Source: an uncultured Alcaligenaceae bacterium (GTDB lineage: Bacteria; Pseudomonadota; Gammaproteobacteria; Burkholderiales; Burkholderiaceae_B). Taken from it: a DNA stretch of 64,000 nucleotides. Position numbers and translations under genes: made by a program. The DNA lies in contig CALEQZ010000020.1 of NCBI GenBank assembly GCA_937908115.1, positions 1 to 64,000 on the forward strand, read 5' to 3'. Shown here one piece after another: positions 25,706-34,507 of this stretch (positions are counted from its first letter, which is position 1; each line of letters opens with the position of its first letter). The notes beneath the pieces were generated by a model. It was not told the DNA's origin. It worked only from the letters and a program-made list of their open reading frames with translations, and did no database searches.

Positions 25706-27685
25706 TCACACCGACTGCGACAGCTGTTCGAGGATGGCCGGGTTTTCCAGCGTGGAAACGTCCTGGGTGATGGGCTCGCCCTTGGCCACGGCGCGCAGCA
25801 GGCGGCGCATGATCTTGCCCGACCGGGTCTTGGGCAGGTTCTCGCCGAAGCGGATGTCCTTGGGCTTGGCGATCGGGCCGATTTCCTTGGCGACCCAGTC
25901 GCGCAGCGCCTTGGCGATGGCCTGCGCCTCCTCGCCCTCCGGACGCGGACGCTTGAGCACCACGAAAGCCACCACGGCCTCGCCGGTGGTATCGTCCGGC
26001 CGGCCCACGACGGCGGCCTCGGCCACCAGTTCATGCGACACCAATGCGGACTCCACCTCCATCGTGCCCAGGCGGTGGCCAGACACGTTGAGCACGTCGT
26101 CGATGCGGCCCATGATCCAGAAGTAGCCGTCGGCGTCGCGCTGCGCGCCGTCGCCAGCCAGGTAGTAGCCGCGCATCTCGGGCGGGAAGTAGCTCTTCTT
26201 GAAGCGCTCCGGGTCGCCCCAGATGGTACGGATCATCGCCGGCCAAGGTCGCTTGATGACGAGGAACCCGCCCTTGCCCGGTTCGACGTCAGCACCCGTC
26301 TCGTCGACCACGCCGGCGACGATGCCCGGCAGCGGCAGCGTGCACGAGCCGGGCTTGAGCGGCGTGGCCCCGGGCAGCGGCGTGATCATGTGCCCGCCGG
26401 TTTCGGTCTGCCACCACGTATCCACCACGGGGCAGCGGCCGCCACCGACGTTGTTGTAGTACCAGACCCAGGCTTCGGGGTTGATGGGCTCGCCCACGGT
26501 GCCGATGATGCGCAGGCTGCCCAGGTCGTACTTGCGCGGATGGTGATCCGGCGAGGATTCGGCCGCCTTGATCAGCGAGCGGATGGCGGTGGGCGCCGTA
26601 TAGAAGACCGTCACCTTGTGACGCGCGATCATGTCCCAGAAGCGGCCCGCGTTCGGATAGGTGGGCACGCCCTCGAACACGATCTGGGTCAAGCCCGCGG
26701 CCAACGGCCCGTACGTGATGTAGCTGTGGCCGGTCACCCAACCCACGTCGGCGGTGCACCAATACACATCGTCGTCGCGCGCATCGAACACCCAGCGCAC
26801 GGTCAACAGCGCCCACAGCAGGTAGCCCGCCGAGGAGTGCTGCACGCCCTTGGGCTTGCCAGTCGAACCCGAGGTATACAGCACGAACAGCGGATGCTCG
26901 GCATTGACCGGTACCGGCGCGCATTCGGAGGACTGTCCCGCCTCGACGTCATGCAGCCAGACGTCGCGCGCATCGTTCCACGCGATGTCCGCGCCGGTGC
27001 GGCGATAGACCACGACCTTGGTCACCGCCTCGCAGCCGCCCATGGACAGCGCTTCGTCGACGGCGGCCTTCAACGGGATGTTACGGCCGCCGCGCTTTTG
27101 CTCGTCGGCCGTGATCACCAGCGAAGCGCCCACGTCGACGATGCGCTCGTGCAGGCTCTTGGCGGAAAAGCCGCCGAACACCACGGAATGGGTGATGCCC
27201 AGCCGGGCGCAGGCCTGCATGGCCGCGACCGCCTCGATGGACATGGGCAGGTAAATGATGGCGCGATCGCCCTTCTTGTAGCCCAGCGCCTTCAGGCCGT
27301 TGGCCAGCCGGCAGACGCGGGCCAGCAGGTCCTTATAGGTGATCGTGGTGACCTTGCCGTCGTCGGCCTCGAAGATGATCGCGGTCTTGTCGCCCTTGCC
27401 GTTTTCGACGTGCACGTCCAGGCAATTGGCCGACACGTTCAGTTCGCCGTCGCCGAACCAGCGGTAGAAAGGGGCATTGGATTCGTCCAGCACCTGCGTG
27501 AACGGCTTGGTCCAGCGCAGGTTTTCGGTCGCCTGGCGACGCCAGAACCCTTCCGGATCCTCTTCGGCCTGCCGATAGAGATCCTGGTAGGCCTGCATGC
27601 CGGGCACGTTGGCTTGCCGCGCCAGGTCCGCAGGCGGCTGGAACACCCGGGTTTCGACCAGCACGGATTCGATGGTATTGGACAT
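25706..27685 (-). CDS. acs: acetyl-coenzyme A synthetase
   Basis: Activates acetate to acetyl-CoA through acetyl-AMP. 659 residues, family length. The AMP-binding motif YTSGSTGKPKGVQHSS, the acetate-pocket segment VVDTWWQTETGGHM, and the C-terminal PKTRSGKIMRR with the regulatory acetylation lysine are all intact. Ribosome site GGGAGAC. A separate propionate-type ligase lies 2 kb upstream (29.6-31.5 kb), so acetate and propionate activation are split between two genes. Confidence 0.97.
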   Translation of the reverse strand: MSNTIESVLVETRVFQPPADLARQANVPGMQAYQDLYRQAEEDPEGFWRRQATENLRWTKPFTQVLDESNAPFYRWFGDGELNVSANCLDVHVENGKGDKTAIIFEADDGKVTTITYKDLLARVCRLANGLKALGYKKGDRAIIYLPMSIEAVAAMQACARLGITHSVVFGGFSAKSLHERIVDVGASLVITADEQKRGGRNIPLKAAVDEALSMGGCEAVTKVVVYRRTGADIAWNDARDVWLHDVEAGQSSECAPVPVNAEHPLFVLYTSGSTGKPKGVQHSSAGYLLWALLTVRWVFDARDDDVYWCTADVGWVTGHSYITYGPLAAGLTQIVFEGVPTYPNAGRFWDMIARHKVTVFYTAPTAIRSLIKAAESSPDHHPRKYDLGSLRIIGTVGEPINPEAWVWYYNNVGGGRCPVVDTWWQTETGGHMITPLPGATPLKPGSCTLPLPGIVAGVVDETGADVEPGKGGFLVIKRPWPAMIRTIWGDPERFKKSYFPPEMRGYYLAGDGAQRDADGYFWIMGRIDDVLNVSGHRLGTMEVESALVSHELVAEAAVVGRPDDTTGEAVVAFVVLKRPRPEGEEAQAIAKALRDWVAKEIGPIAKPKDIRFGENLPKTRSGKIMRRLLRAVAKGEPITQDVSTLENPAILEQLSQSV

Positions 27686-27856
27686 GGGTTGTCTCCCTGG
27701 ATGACTTGTATGGATGGCTGCGAAGGCCTGCGGCGAAACCGTAGCGCCGGCTACTTACGGCTGGCTTACGGCGGGCTGGCGGCCGGGCCGCGCGACCGCG
27801 CAGCCGGCGGCGGTCGCCGCGGCGGCTGGGCATAAGGATAGCAGCGCGCGCCGGCC

Positions 27857-29197
27857 CTAGTGCGGCGCGGCCTGGCCCGCGACGCCAGACAGCGCTGCCT
27901 GGCGCGCGGCCACGCCGCGCGCCACGTCGACCCGCGCAAGCAGCGCGAGCCCGCCCAGGAAAAACAGCCCCGTGACCAGGATGGCCAGGCGATGATTGCC
28001 ACCCGTGGCCCAGGTCACCAGGCCGTAGGTCAATGGACCGACGGCGGCGGCCAGCTGCTGGGCGAAGGTCCACAACCCAAAAAACTCGCCCAGCCGCGCC
28101 GGCGGCGCAAACGCGCCGGTCATGGCGCGGCCCGCGCTTTGGCTGGTGCCCATGCACAGCCCAGCCAGCATGGCCGCGGCCCAAAAGATTTCCACCCGCA
28201 CCGCGGCATAGGCGAGCGCCACCATCACCAGCCAACCCCACAAGGTCACGGCCAACGCGCGACGATGGCCGATGCGGTCCTGCACGCGGCCGAAAGACAA
28301 GGCGCCCACGGCCGCCGCGATGTTGACCACGAAAACCAGCACGATGACCTGTCGCATGCCGAAGCCCATCACCTCGGCGGCGTAGACCGCGGCCAGCGTC
28401 ACCACCACCGCGATGCCGGCCTGGTAGCAGGCGATGCACACGAGCAGCCGGCGGAAATCGACGAACCGCAGCCCTGTTTCGCGCCAGGACGCTGCCAGGC
28501 GCCGGAAAACGCCGGTACCGCCCGCAAGCGGGTGCGGCTGCGCGCGCTCGCGCAACAGCAAGAACGCCGGCAATGCCGCCAGCGCGAACACGGCGGCCGT
28601 GGCCGCCATCACCCAGGGGACGGTGCGGCTTGCGTCCAACCCGCGCGCTTCGCCGGCCGCCACGATCGCCAGCGACAGCGCCAGCGTGAGCATGCCGCCG
28701 AAGTAGCCGCAGCCCCAGCCCAGCCCGGATATGCGGCCAAGCGCATGCGGCGCGGCCAGCTCCGGCAGGAAGGAAGCGATGGCCGATTCGCCGATGCTAT
28801 AGCAGGTGTTGGAAATGACGATCAGCGCCATGCCGGCAGCCACCGCGCCCGGCCCCACCTGCGTCAACCCCAGCGTGGCCAGCACGCAGCCGGCGGTGCT
28901 CGTAAACAGCAGCCGGCGCTTGGCGGCGCGGGCGTCGGCGCGCGCGCCCAGCGCCGGCAGCACGGCCATGACCAGCAAGTAAGACGCCGACAGTGCCGCG
29001 GTCCAGGCCAGGGTCGCCCACGGGGCGCCGCCAGCCACCACGCTGACGAAGTAGGCGCTGAACACGGTCGTGAGCACGACCGTCGTGTAGCCCGAGTTGG
29101 CCACGTCGTACATGGCCCAGGCCCAGACCTCGCGCCGGCGAACCCCCGGGTTGAGCGCGGACCCGGCCTGCGGACCGGCCGCCCGCGCCCCGCTCAC
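27857..29197 (-). CDS. MFS transporter (UMF1/Atg22-like)
   Basis: Inner-membrane major facilitator protein, 446 residues with about 12 hydrophobic segments. The opening VWAWAMYDVANSGYTTVVLT is the hallmark of the UMF1/Atg22-like family. Other segments include GESAIASFLPELA, SGLGWGCGYFGGM and the inter-helix loop RVQDRIGHRRAL. Its ATG overlaps the HbpS/GlcG-like stop (ATGA), so it is translated with prpE and that gene. Substrate not known; export or uptake of an amino acid or short acid is possible. Confidence 0.9.
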   Translation of the reverse strand: MSGARAAGPQAGSALNPGVRRREVWAWAMYDVANSGYTTVVLTTVFSAYFVSVVAGGAPWATLAWTAALSASYLLVMAVLPALGARADARAAKRRLLFTSTAGCVLATLGLTQVGPGAVAAGMALIVISNTCYSIGESAIASFLPELAAPHALGRISGLGWGCGYFGGMLTLALSLAIVAAGEARGLDASRTVPWVMAATAAVFALAALPAFLLLRERAQPHPLAGGTGVFRRLAASWRETGLRFVDFRRLLVCIACYQAGIAVVVTLAAVYAAEVMGFGMRQVIVLVFVVNIAAAVGALSFGRVQDRIGHRRALAVTLWGWLVMVALAYAAVRVEIFWAAAMLAGLCMGTSQSAGRAMTGAFAPPARLGEFFGLWTFAQQLAAAVGPLTYGLVTWATGGNHRLAILVTGLFFLGGLALLARVDVARGVAARQAALSGVAGQAAPH

Positions 29198-29601
29198 AGG
29201 CCGAGCGCAGCGATGCCGGCCTGGGCGATGCGCGCGTCGTCGCTGGACTTCACGCCCGAGACGCCGACCGCGCCCGCGACCTGTCCCTGCACGACGATGG
29301 GCACGCCACCTTCGAGCATGCCCTGCAGTACCGGCGCGGACAGGAAGGCCGTGCGACCGTTGTTGATGATGTCTTCATACGACTTGGATTCGCGCTGGCC
29401 CAGGGCCGCGGTACTCGCCTTGGCCGGGGCGATGTGCGCGGTGATCGGCGCGGCGCCGTCCAAGCGCAGCAGCCCCAGCAGATGGCCGCCGTCGTCGGCC
29501 ACGGCGATGCTCACGGCCCAGCCGTTTTCCTTGGCGAAGGCTTCGGCCGCAGCCAGGATCTTCTTGACGTCGGCGTCGGACAGAGCGGGCTTGGTGTTCA
29601 T
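29194..29601 (-). CDS. GlcG/HbpS family heme-degrading-domain protein
   Basis: 135-residue protein of the GlcG/HbpS/DUF336 fold. Typical segments are AKENGWAVSIAVADDGGHLLGLLRLDGA, the ALGQRESKSYEDI helix and the C-terminal GGVPIVVQGQVAGAVGVSG. No signal peptide. Related proteins bind heme or cobalamin, or serve as small accessory subunits in catabolic operons; the function here is unknown. It overlaps prpE and the MFS gene by 4 bp at each end, showing tight coupling. Confidence 0.88.
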   Translation of the reverse strand: MNTKPALSDADVKKILAAAEAFAKENGWAVSIAVADDGGHLLGLLRLDGAAPITAHIAPAKASTAALGQRESKSYEDIINNGRTAFLSAPVLQGMLEGGVPIVVQGQVAGAVGVSGVKSSDDARIAQAGIAALGL

Positions 29602-31484
29602 AGGGTTTCCTTGATTTGTTCGAGTGCAGCGGGGTCTTCGATGGTGGTCAGGTCGCCCGGGTCCCTGCCCTCGCAAACTGCCGCGATGGCCCGGCGCAGG
29701 ACCTTGCCCGACCGGGTCTTGGGCAGCGCGGCGACGAACCGGATGCGCGCCGGCCTGGCCACGGGCCCGAGCCTTTCCTGGACCACGCGCATGATATCGC
29801 CTTCCAGCGCCAGCGCCTGCGCCGGGTCTTCGGCGCGCTCGGGCTGCTTGAGCACGGCAAAGGCCATCGCCGACTGGCCCTTGAGCTCGTCGGCCACGCC
29901 CACCACGGCGCATTCGGCCACCGCCTCGTGGGCGCTGATCGCCTCCTCGATCTCGCGCGTGCCCAGCCGGTGGCCCGCCACGTTGATGACGTCGTCGGTA
30001 CGGCCCAGCACGTACCAATAACCGTCTACGTCGCGCAGGCCCCAATCGAAGGTGGAATAGACCATGCGGCCGGGTATGGACCGGAAGTACGTCTGCACGA
30101 AGCGCTCGTCGTCGCCCCAGATGGTGCTCATGGCGCCGGGCGGCAGCGGCGGCACGATGGCCAGCACGCCCTTTTTGCCCGGGCCGAGGTCCTCGCCGGT
30201 GGCCTCGTCGACCACCCGCACGTCAAAGCCGTAGACCGGGAACGACGGGCTGCCCCATCGCACCGGCGCCTTGGCCACGCCCGGCTGCGCCGACAGGATG
30301 GGCCAGCCGCTTTCGGTCTGCCAGTAGTTGTCCATGACCGGCTTGCCGATGCCTTCGGCCAGCCAGCGCGCGGTGGGTTCGTCCAGGGGTTCGCCGGCCA
30401 GGTAGATTGCGCGCAGCGACGACAGGTCGTGGCGGCGCAGCAGCGCCGGATCCTGCTTCTTGAGCACGCGCATGGCGGTGGGCGCGGAAAACATCGTGTT
30501 GACCCGGAAACGCTCCACGAGCTGCCAGAGGATGGCGCCGTCGGGCCGCACCGGCGTGCCCTCGTACATCACCGTGGCCTGGCCGGCGATCAGCGGCCCG
30601 TAGATGATGTACGAATGCCCCACCACCCAGCCGATGTCGCTGGTACAAAAAAACGTCTCGCCCGGATTGCCGTCGAAGATGTAGCGCATGGAGGCGGCCA
30701 GCGCCACCGCATAACCGCCGGTGTCGCGCTGCACCCCCTTGGGCTTGCCCGTCGTGCCCGAGGTATACAGCACGTAGCTGGGTTCGGACGATTCCAGCCA
30801 GACCGGCTCGACCACGGCGCCTTCGTGGCGCCGGCGCAGTTCGGCATAAGCCAGGTCCCGGCCGGGTTCGGTTGCGAAAGGCGCCAGGCCACGGTCGACG
30901 ATGACCACCCGCTGCGGCGGGCGCGCGCACATCGCCAACGCCTTGTCCAGCAGCGGCTTGTACGGCATGACCTTGCCCGCGCGCGAGCCGGCGTCGGCCG
31001 ACACCACGACCCGCGGCGCGGCATCGTCGATGCGCTGCGCCAGGTTGGCCGAGGCAAATCCCCCGAACACCACCGAATGCACGGCGCCTATGCGCGCGCA
31101 CGCCAGCATGACGCAGGCCGCCTCGGGAATCATGGGCATGTAAAGCAGCACGCGGTCGCCCCTGCCCACGCCCATTTCCTGCAGCATGGCCGCGGCCGCA
31201 TTGACCTCGGCCAGCAGTTGTGCGCGCGTCAGGATGCGCTCCTGGCCGACCTCGGTGGACACCCAAATCAGCGCAGGCGCATCCGGATCCGCCTGCGCCC
31301 AACGGTCGACGGCGTTAAAGCACAAATTGGTGCGCCCGCCCACGAACCATTTGGCAAACGGCAAGCGTGAATCGTCCAACACCTGCTGCCAAGGGGCCTG
31401 CCAATGGACGCGCCGCGCCTGCTCGGCCCAGAATGCCTCGCGCTCCTGCAGCGAACGGCGGTGAAAAGCTTCGATTTCCTGCAT
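29598..31484 (-). CDS. prpE: propionate-CoA ligase (acyl-CoA synthetase)
   Basis: Activates propionate or a similar short acid to its CoA ester. 628 residues, the length of PrpE and shorter than Acs. Motifs are YTSGTTGKPKGVQRDTGGY, VMDNYWQTESGWPIL (the NYWQTE pocket of PrpE in place of the TWWQTE of Acs) and PKTRSGKVLRR. I chose the ATG preceded by GGAGGAG. It heads a three-gene transcript with the HbpS-like and MFS genes. No prpB/C/D genes are nearby, so propionyl-CoA must be used elsewhere. Confidence 0.94.
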   Translation of the reverse strand: MQEIEAFHRRSLQEREAFWAEQARRVHWQAPWQQVLDDSRLPFAKWFVGGRTNLCFNAVDRWAQADPDAPALIWVSTEVGQERILTRAQLLAEVNAAAAMLQEMGVGRGDRVLLYMPMIPEAACVMLACARIGAVHSVVFGGFASANLAQRIDDAAPRVVVSADAGSRAGKVMPYKPLLDKALAMCARPPQRVVIVDRGLAPFATEPGRDLAYAELRRRHEGAVVEPVWLESSEPSYVLYTSGTTGKPKGVQRDTGGYAVALAASMRYIFDGNPGETFFCTSDIGWVVGHSYIIYGPLIAGQATVMYEGTPVRPDGAILWQLVERFRVNTMFSAPTAMRVLKKQDPALLRRHDLSSLRAIYLAGEPLDEPTARWLAEGIGKPVMDNYWQTESGWPILSAQPGVAKAPVRWGSPSFPVYGFDVRVVDEATGEDLGPGKKGVLAIVPPLPPGAMSTIWGDDERFVQTYFRSIPGRMVYSTFDWGLRDVDGYWYVLGRTDDVINVAGHRLGTREIEEAISAHEAVAECAVVGVADELKGQSAMAFAVLKQPERAEDPAQALALEGDIMRVVQERLGPVARPARIRFVAALPKTRSGKVLRRAIAAVCEGRDPGDLTTIEDPAALEQIKETL

Positions 31485-31710
31485 TTTTGTCTCCTCCATG
31501 CTGCGTGGGCGCTTGCCGGCGCGCGTTTTGTAGTATTTTTGGGGAGCTAGCTTGCACCAGCCTTGCAGCCGGACGCAAGCGGCCGGCGCCACGTGCGGGC
31601 GGCCCTGGCGGCCGTTGCGCAAACCGCGCGCCGGGCTTGCTAGAATCCGCGACGTCTGTCCGTCCCATCGACGCGCCGCCCACAGGCGGCGCACGGATCC
31701 TGCCAAACGC

Positions 31711-32367
31711 ATGCCTATCGCCAGCCACGCCGAGGACCGCATCGTACCTACCGCCCGCCCGACATGGCGCGGCGTGTGCGCGGCCACGGTGGTGGCGGCT
31801 TGCGCCGTGCTGGCCGGTTGCGCCGGCGCCGACCGCAGCCGGCAGGCCGAGGACGAGTCCCGGCGCATCGCCCAGTATTACGCCGACGATCCCATCGGTG
31901 CGCTGCTGCAGCGCCAGCAAATCCGCCCTGCCCGGCGCGCAGGCGGGGGACAGGCGAGCCATTCCCCCGAGCCCGATCCGCCGGCATCGCCCGCGGCGCT
32001 GGCCGATACGGCGATGCAGATGTTGGGCATACGCTACCGCTGGGGCGGCGATGATCCTTCCGTGGGTTTTGACTGCAGTGGCTTGGTCGCCTACGCAGCC
32101 GAGCAATCGCTGGGGCTGAGGCTGCCGCGGCGCGCCGACGAAATCGCCCGCCTGGGCCAGCCAGTCGACCGCTCCGAGCTCCAGGCCGGCGACCTCGTCT
32201 TCTTCAACACCCTGGGGCGGCGCTATTCCCACGTCGGCATTTACCTGGGCGAGGGGCGCTTCGTGCATGCGCCGAGCGCTGGCGGCGTGGTACGCGTCGA
32301 GCGCATGGACATGCACTACTGGGCCAAGCGCTACAACGGCGCGCGCCGGCTGATGGCGATGCGCTGA
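31711..32367 (+). CDS. NlpC/P60 family lipoprotein, cell-wall cysteine peptidase
   Basis: 218-residue predicted lipoprotein: signal sequence with lipobox LAGC (Cys37), a low-complexity linker (about 65-95) and a C-terminal NlpC/P60 domain. The catalytic Cys122 is in FDCSGLV, His174 in YSHVGIYLG and His186 in FVHAPS, all intact. Relatives cleave the stem peptide of peptidoglycan between D-Glu and the diamino acid. It stands alone, divergent from prpE across about 225 bp in which I see no clear hairpin. No strong ribosome site precedes the ATG. Confidence 0.93.
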   Translation: MPIASHAEDRIVPTARPTWRGVCAATVVAACAVLAGCAGADRSRQAEDESRRIAQYYADDPIGALLQRQQIRPARRAGGGQASHSPEPDPPASPAALADTAMQMLGIRYRWGGDDPSVGFDCSGLVAYAAEQSLGLRLPRRADEIARLGQPVDRSELQAGDLVFFNTLGRRYSHVGIYLGEGRFVHAPSAGGVVRVERMDMHYWAKRYNGARRLMAMR

Positions 32368-32370
32368 CGG

Positions 32371-32745
32371 TCAGGCCGGCTGCAGGCCGCACTGGCGCAG
32401 CGCCTGCTGCATGCTGCAGACCGACCGGCGGCAGGCCACCACCCGCACGCCCGCGCGCTGTGCGGCCTGGCGAAACGTCTTCATCACGTTGTGGCCCAGG
32501 AAATCCGTCAGCAAGATCACCAGCTGCGTACCCGTTGGCAGCTGCAGGGTTTTTTTCTGGTGCGAAGGATCCCTGCCGCTGATGTGGTGGGTGATCGCGA
32601 TGTTGTGGTCCCTGAGCAGATCCGGGATATTGCCCAGGCGGTCGGCGCCGACGACCACTGCGCTGACCGCCCGGGTTGCGGCCTCGCGCGCAGTGCCCTG
32701 CAGGGGCGTGCCGGGTTGGGAACGGGGATGGGACGATTTGGCCAT
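32371..32745 (-). CDS. DUF2325 family protein
   Basis: 124 residues of the DUF2325 family: AVVVGADRLGNIPDLL, the middle segment AITHHISGRD, TQLVILLTDFLGHNVMK and VRVVACRRSVCSMQQAL with two Cys near the end. The biochemical role is unknown. Start chosen at the ATG preceded by GAGGG. Two sequences resembling Fur boxes lie 37-90 bp upstream, sharing an inverted repeat, so iron- or metal-dependent control is likely. It converges with the NlpC/P60 gene, with 3 bp between stops. Confidence 0.85.
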   Translation of the reverse strand: MAKSSHPRSQPGTPLQGTAREAATRAVSAVVVGADRLGNIPDLLRDHNIAITHHISGRDPSHQKKTLQLPTGTQLVILLTDFLGHNVMKTFRQAAQRAGVRVVACRRSVCSMQQALRQCGLQPA

Positions 32746-32781
32746 GTTGCCCTCGGTGGGGTCGTTGGGAACATGGTGAAT

Positions 32782-32834
32782 GATAACGATTCCCATTAAC
32801 CAATCAACAGTTAATGGGAATTTTTCTCATTTGA
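32782..32834 (-). promoter_or_regulatory. paired Fur-box-like operators sharing a 12-bp inverted repeat
   Basis: GATAACGATTCCCATTAAC (32782-32800) matches the 19-bp Fur consensus GATAATGATAATCATTATC at 14 positions. A second, oppositely oriented match contains AATGAG...CCCATT on the minus strand (about 32812-32831). ATTCCCATTAAC (32789-32800) and GTTAATGGGAAT (32810-32821) are a perfect inverted repeat with a 9-nt loop. The block is AT-rich inside a GC-rich genome and directly precedes the DUF2325 gene. Confidence 0.65.
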
Positions 32835-32907
32835 ATTTTTCAATCAAGCATGCGGCGGGCATAGCGGCCGGTGAAGGCAGCTGGCCACCCTGCCGCCCCG
32901 CTCCGCC

Positions 32908-33855
32908 CTACTCCCTATGGCCATTCTGCAACGCGTTGGCCACCACCTCGCGCGTCAGCGTCGGCGCAAGCATTTCCAGGAAGGTGTAGACGTAGTCGCG
33001 CAGGAAAACGCCGGACTTGATGCCCACCCGCGTGGTGTGGGTGCCGAACAGCCGCCCGGCGGGCAATCCCACCAGGTTGCCATCGCGGCGCGGGTCGTAG
33101 GCCACCCCGGCGATGATGCCCACGCCCAGCCCGACGTCCACGTACGTCTTGATCACGTCCGCGTCGATGGCCTCGAGCACGATGTCCGGGTGGATGTCGT
33201 GCCGGGCGAAGGCCTCGTCGATCGCGGTACGGCCCGAGAACGCGCGGTCATAGGTAACGATGGGGTACTGCGCCAGCTGCTGCAGCGACAGCTTGCGCGC
33301 GGCGCTCGAGGTCAGCTCGGCCAACGGGTGGTCCGGCCTGACCACGATGGTGTGCTCCCAGGTGTAGCACGGCAGCGTGGTCAGCCCAGGCGTGAGCGCA
33401 AGCGATTCGGTCGCCACCGCCAGGTCGGCCTGCTCGTGCAGCACCATTTCGGCCAGCTGGGGCGGGCTGCCCTCGGCCAGCGACAGCCGTACCTTGGGGA
33501 ACTGCTGCCGGAAGGCGGGAATGACCTTGGGCAGCAGGTAGCGCGCCTGCGTGTGCGTGCAGGCGATCACCAGCCCGCCCTCGTCACGCCGCGCGTACTC
33601 GTCGCTGACCTTCTTGAGGTTGTCGATCTCGCGCATGATGCGGTCGATGACCTGCGAGACGGCCTGGCCGGGCTTGGTCAGGCCCTTGATGCGCTTGCCG
33701 TGGCGCTCGAAGATTTTCACCCCGAGCTCATCCTCGAACTCGATGATGGCCTTGGACACGCCGGGCTGCGACGTGTAGAGCATGCGCGCCGCCTCGGTCA
33801 GGTTGAAGTCGCGGCGGATGGTCTCTCGGACAAAGCGGAACTGTTGCAGGTTCAT
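32908..33855 (-). CDS. cysB: CysB-type LysR transcriptional regulator
   Basis: 315 residues. The winged helix (1-60) reads MNLQQFRFVRETIRRDFNLT then TSQPGVSKAIIEFEDELG, and GKRIKGLTKPG follows, the pattern of CysB/SsuR proteins controlling sulphate or sulphonate assimilation. The C-terminal effector domain includes CTHTQARYLLPKVIPAFRQ. Ribosome site AAGGGG. A perfect 11-bp AT-rich inverted repeat lies 28-63 bp upstream. CysB versus an SsuR-like paralogue cannot be separated from sequence alone. Confidence 0.9.
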   Translation of the reverse strand: MNLQQFRFVRETIRRDFNLTEAARMLYTSQPGVSKAIIEFEDELGVKIFERHGKRIKGLTKPGQAVSQVIDRIMREIDNLKKVSDEYARRDEGGLVIACTHTQARYLLPKVIPAFRQQFPKVRLSLAEGSPPQLAEMVLHEQADLAVATESLALTPGLTTLPCYTWEHTIVVRPDHPLAELTSSAARKLSLQQLAQYPIVTYDRAFSGRTAIDEAFARHDIHPDIVLEAIDADVIKTYVDVGLGVGIIAGVAYDPRRDGNLVGLPAGRLFGTHTTRVGIKSGVFLRDYVYTFLEMLAPTLTREVVANALQNGHRE

Positions 33856-33882
33856 AGGCGCCCCTTGGGACAAGGCGCCGAT

Positions 33883-33918
33883 TATAAGTAATAAAAGAAT
33901 GTTTTTATATTACTTATA
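33883..33918. promoter_or_regulatory. AT-rich 11-bp inverted repeat upstream of the CysB-type gene
   Basis: TATAAGTAATA (33883-33893) and TATTACTTATA (33908-33918) form a perfect inverted repeat around 14 bp. AT-rich half-sites with ATAAG resemble CysB-binding sites. It lies in the 181-bp gap between the CysB-type gene and the divergent AHSA1-type gene, so it may serve autoregulation, the neighbour, or both. Confidence 0.6.
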
Positions 33919-34036
33919 GATATTAACTAGTAAGCGGCGGCGTCAGTCGCGCCCCGCGTGCCGCGTGCGATGTCGAAATCGGCAGGCGCCATTCGTCGTA
34001 CGGATGCCAACGCTTTTTTTTCTAGGAGACCACCCC

Positions 34037-34483
34037 ATGGCAACCGGAACCGTCCGCCTGCACCGTGTCCTGAAGGCCTCGCCCGAGCGCGTCTACCGCG
34101 CCTTTCTCGAACCCGCCGCGCTCGCCAAGTGGATCGCGCCATACGGCTTCGTCTGCGAAATCCACGAACTGGATGCGCGCGTCGGCGGGCGCCACCGGGC
34201 GTCGTTCCGCAACTTCGGCACCGGGGCCTGCCACACATTCGGCGGAGAATACCTGGCGCTCGTCCCGTTCGAGAAACTGCACTACACGGATCGCTTCGAT
34301 GACGCCAGCCTACCGGGCGAGCTCGACGTCACGGTGACGCTGCGCGAAGTCAGCTGCGGCACCGAACTGACCATCGTGCAGGCTGGCATCCCCGAAGCCA
34401 TCCCGGTCGAAATGTGCTATCTGGGCTGGCAGGAGTCGCTTGCGCAACTGGCCCTCCTGGTCGAGCCCCAGATCCCCGACTGA
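34037..34483 (+). CDS. SRPBCC/AHSA1 family protein
   Basis: 148 residues of the START/Bet v1-like (SRPBCC, activator-of-Hsp90-homologue) fold: VLKASPERVYRAFLEPAALAKWIAP, the VGGRHRASF strand and the C-terminal helix LGWQESLAQLALLVE. These small cytosolic proteins have a hydrophobic cavity; substrate and role are unknown. Ribosome site GGAG. It is divergent from the CysB-type regulator and converges with mmsA, with 24 bp between stops and no terminator visible. Confidence 0.9.
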   Translation: MATGTVRLHRVLKASPERVYRAFLEPAALAKWIAPYGFVCEIHELDARVGGRHRASFRNFGTGACHTFGGEYLALVPFEKLHYTDRFDDASLPGELDVTVTLREVSCGTELTIVQAGIPEAIPVEMCYLGWQESLAQLALLVEPQIPD

Positions 34484-34507
34484 CCGCCAGCCTGGGGCCC
34501 GCCGCTG

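Noticed and set aside
26033..29614. Two plus-strand open frames of about 600 codons opposite acs, the MFS gene and the HbpS-like gene
   Set aside because: Shadows of GC-rich coding sequence; no ribosome site, no recognisable domain, and the opposite strand is fully explained.
25706..31484. acs and prpE as a recent duplication
   Set aside because: They differ in length (659 and 628) and in the acyl-pocket motif (TWWQTE against NYWQTE), so they are old paralogues with separate substrates.
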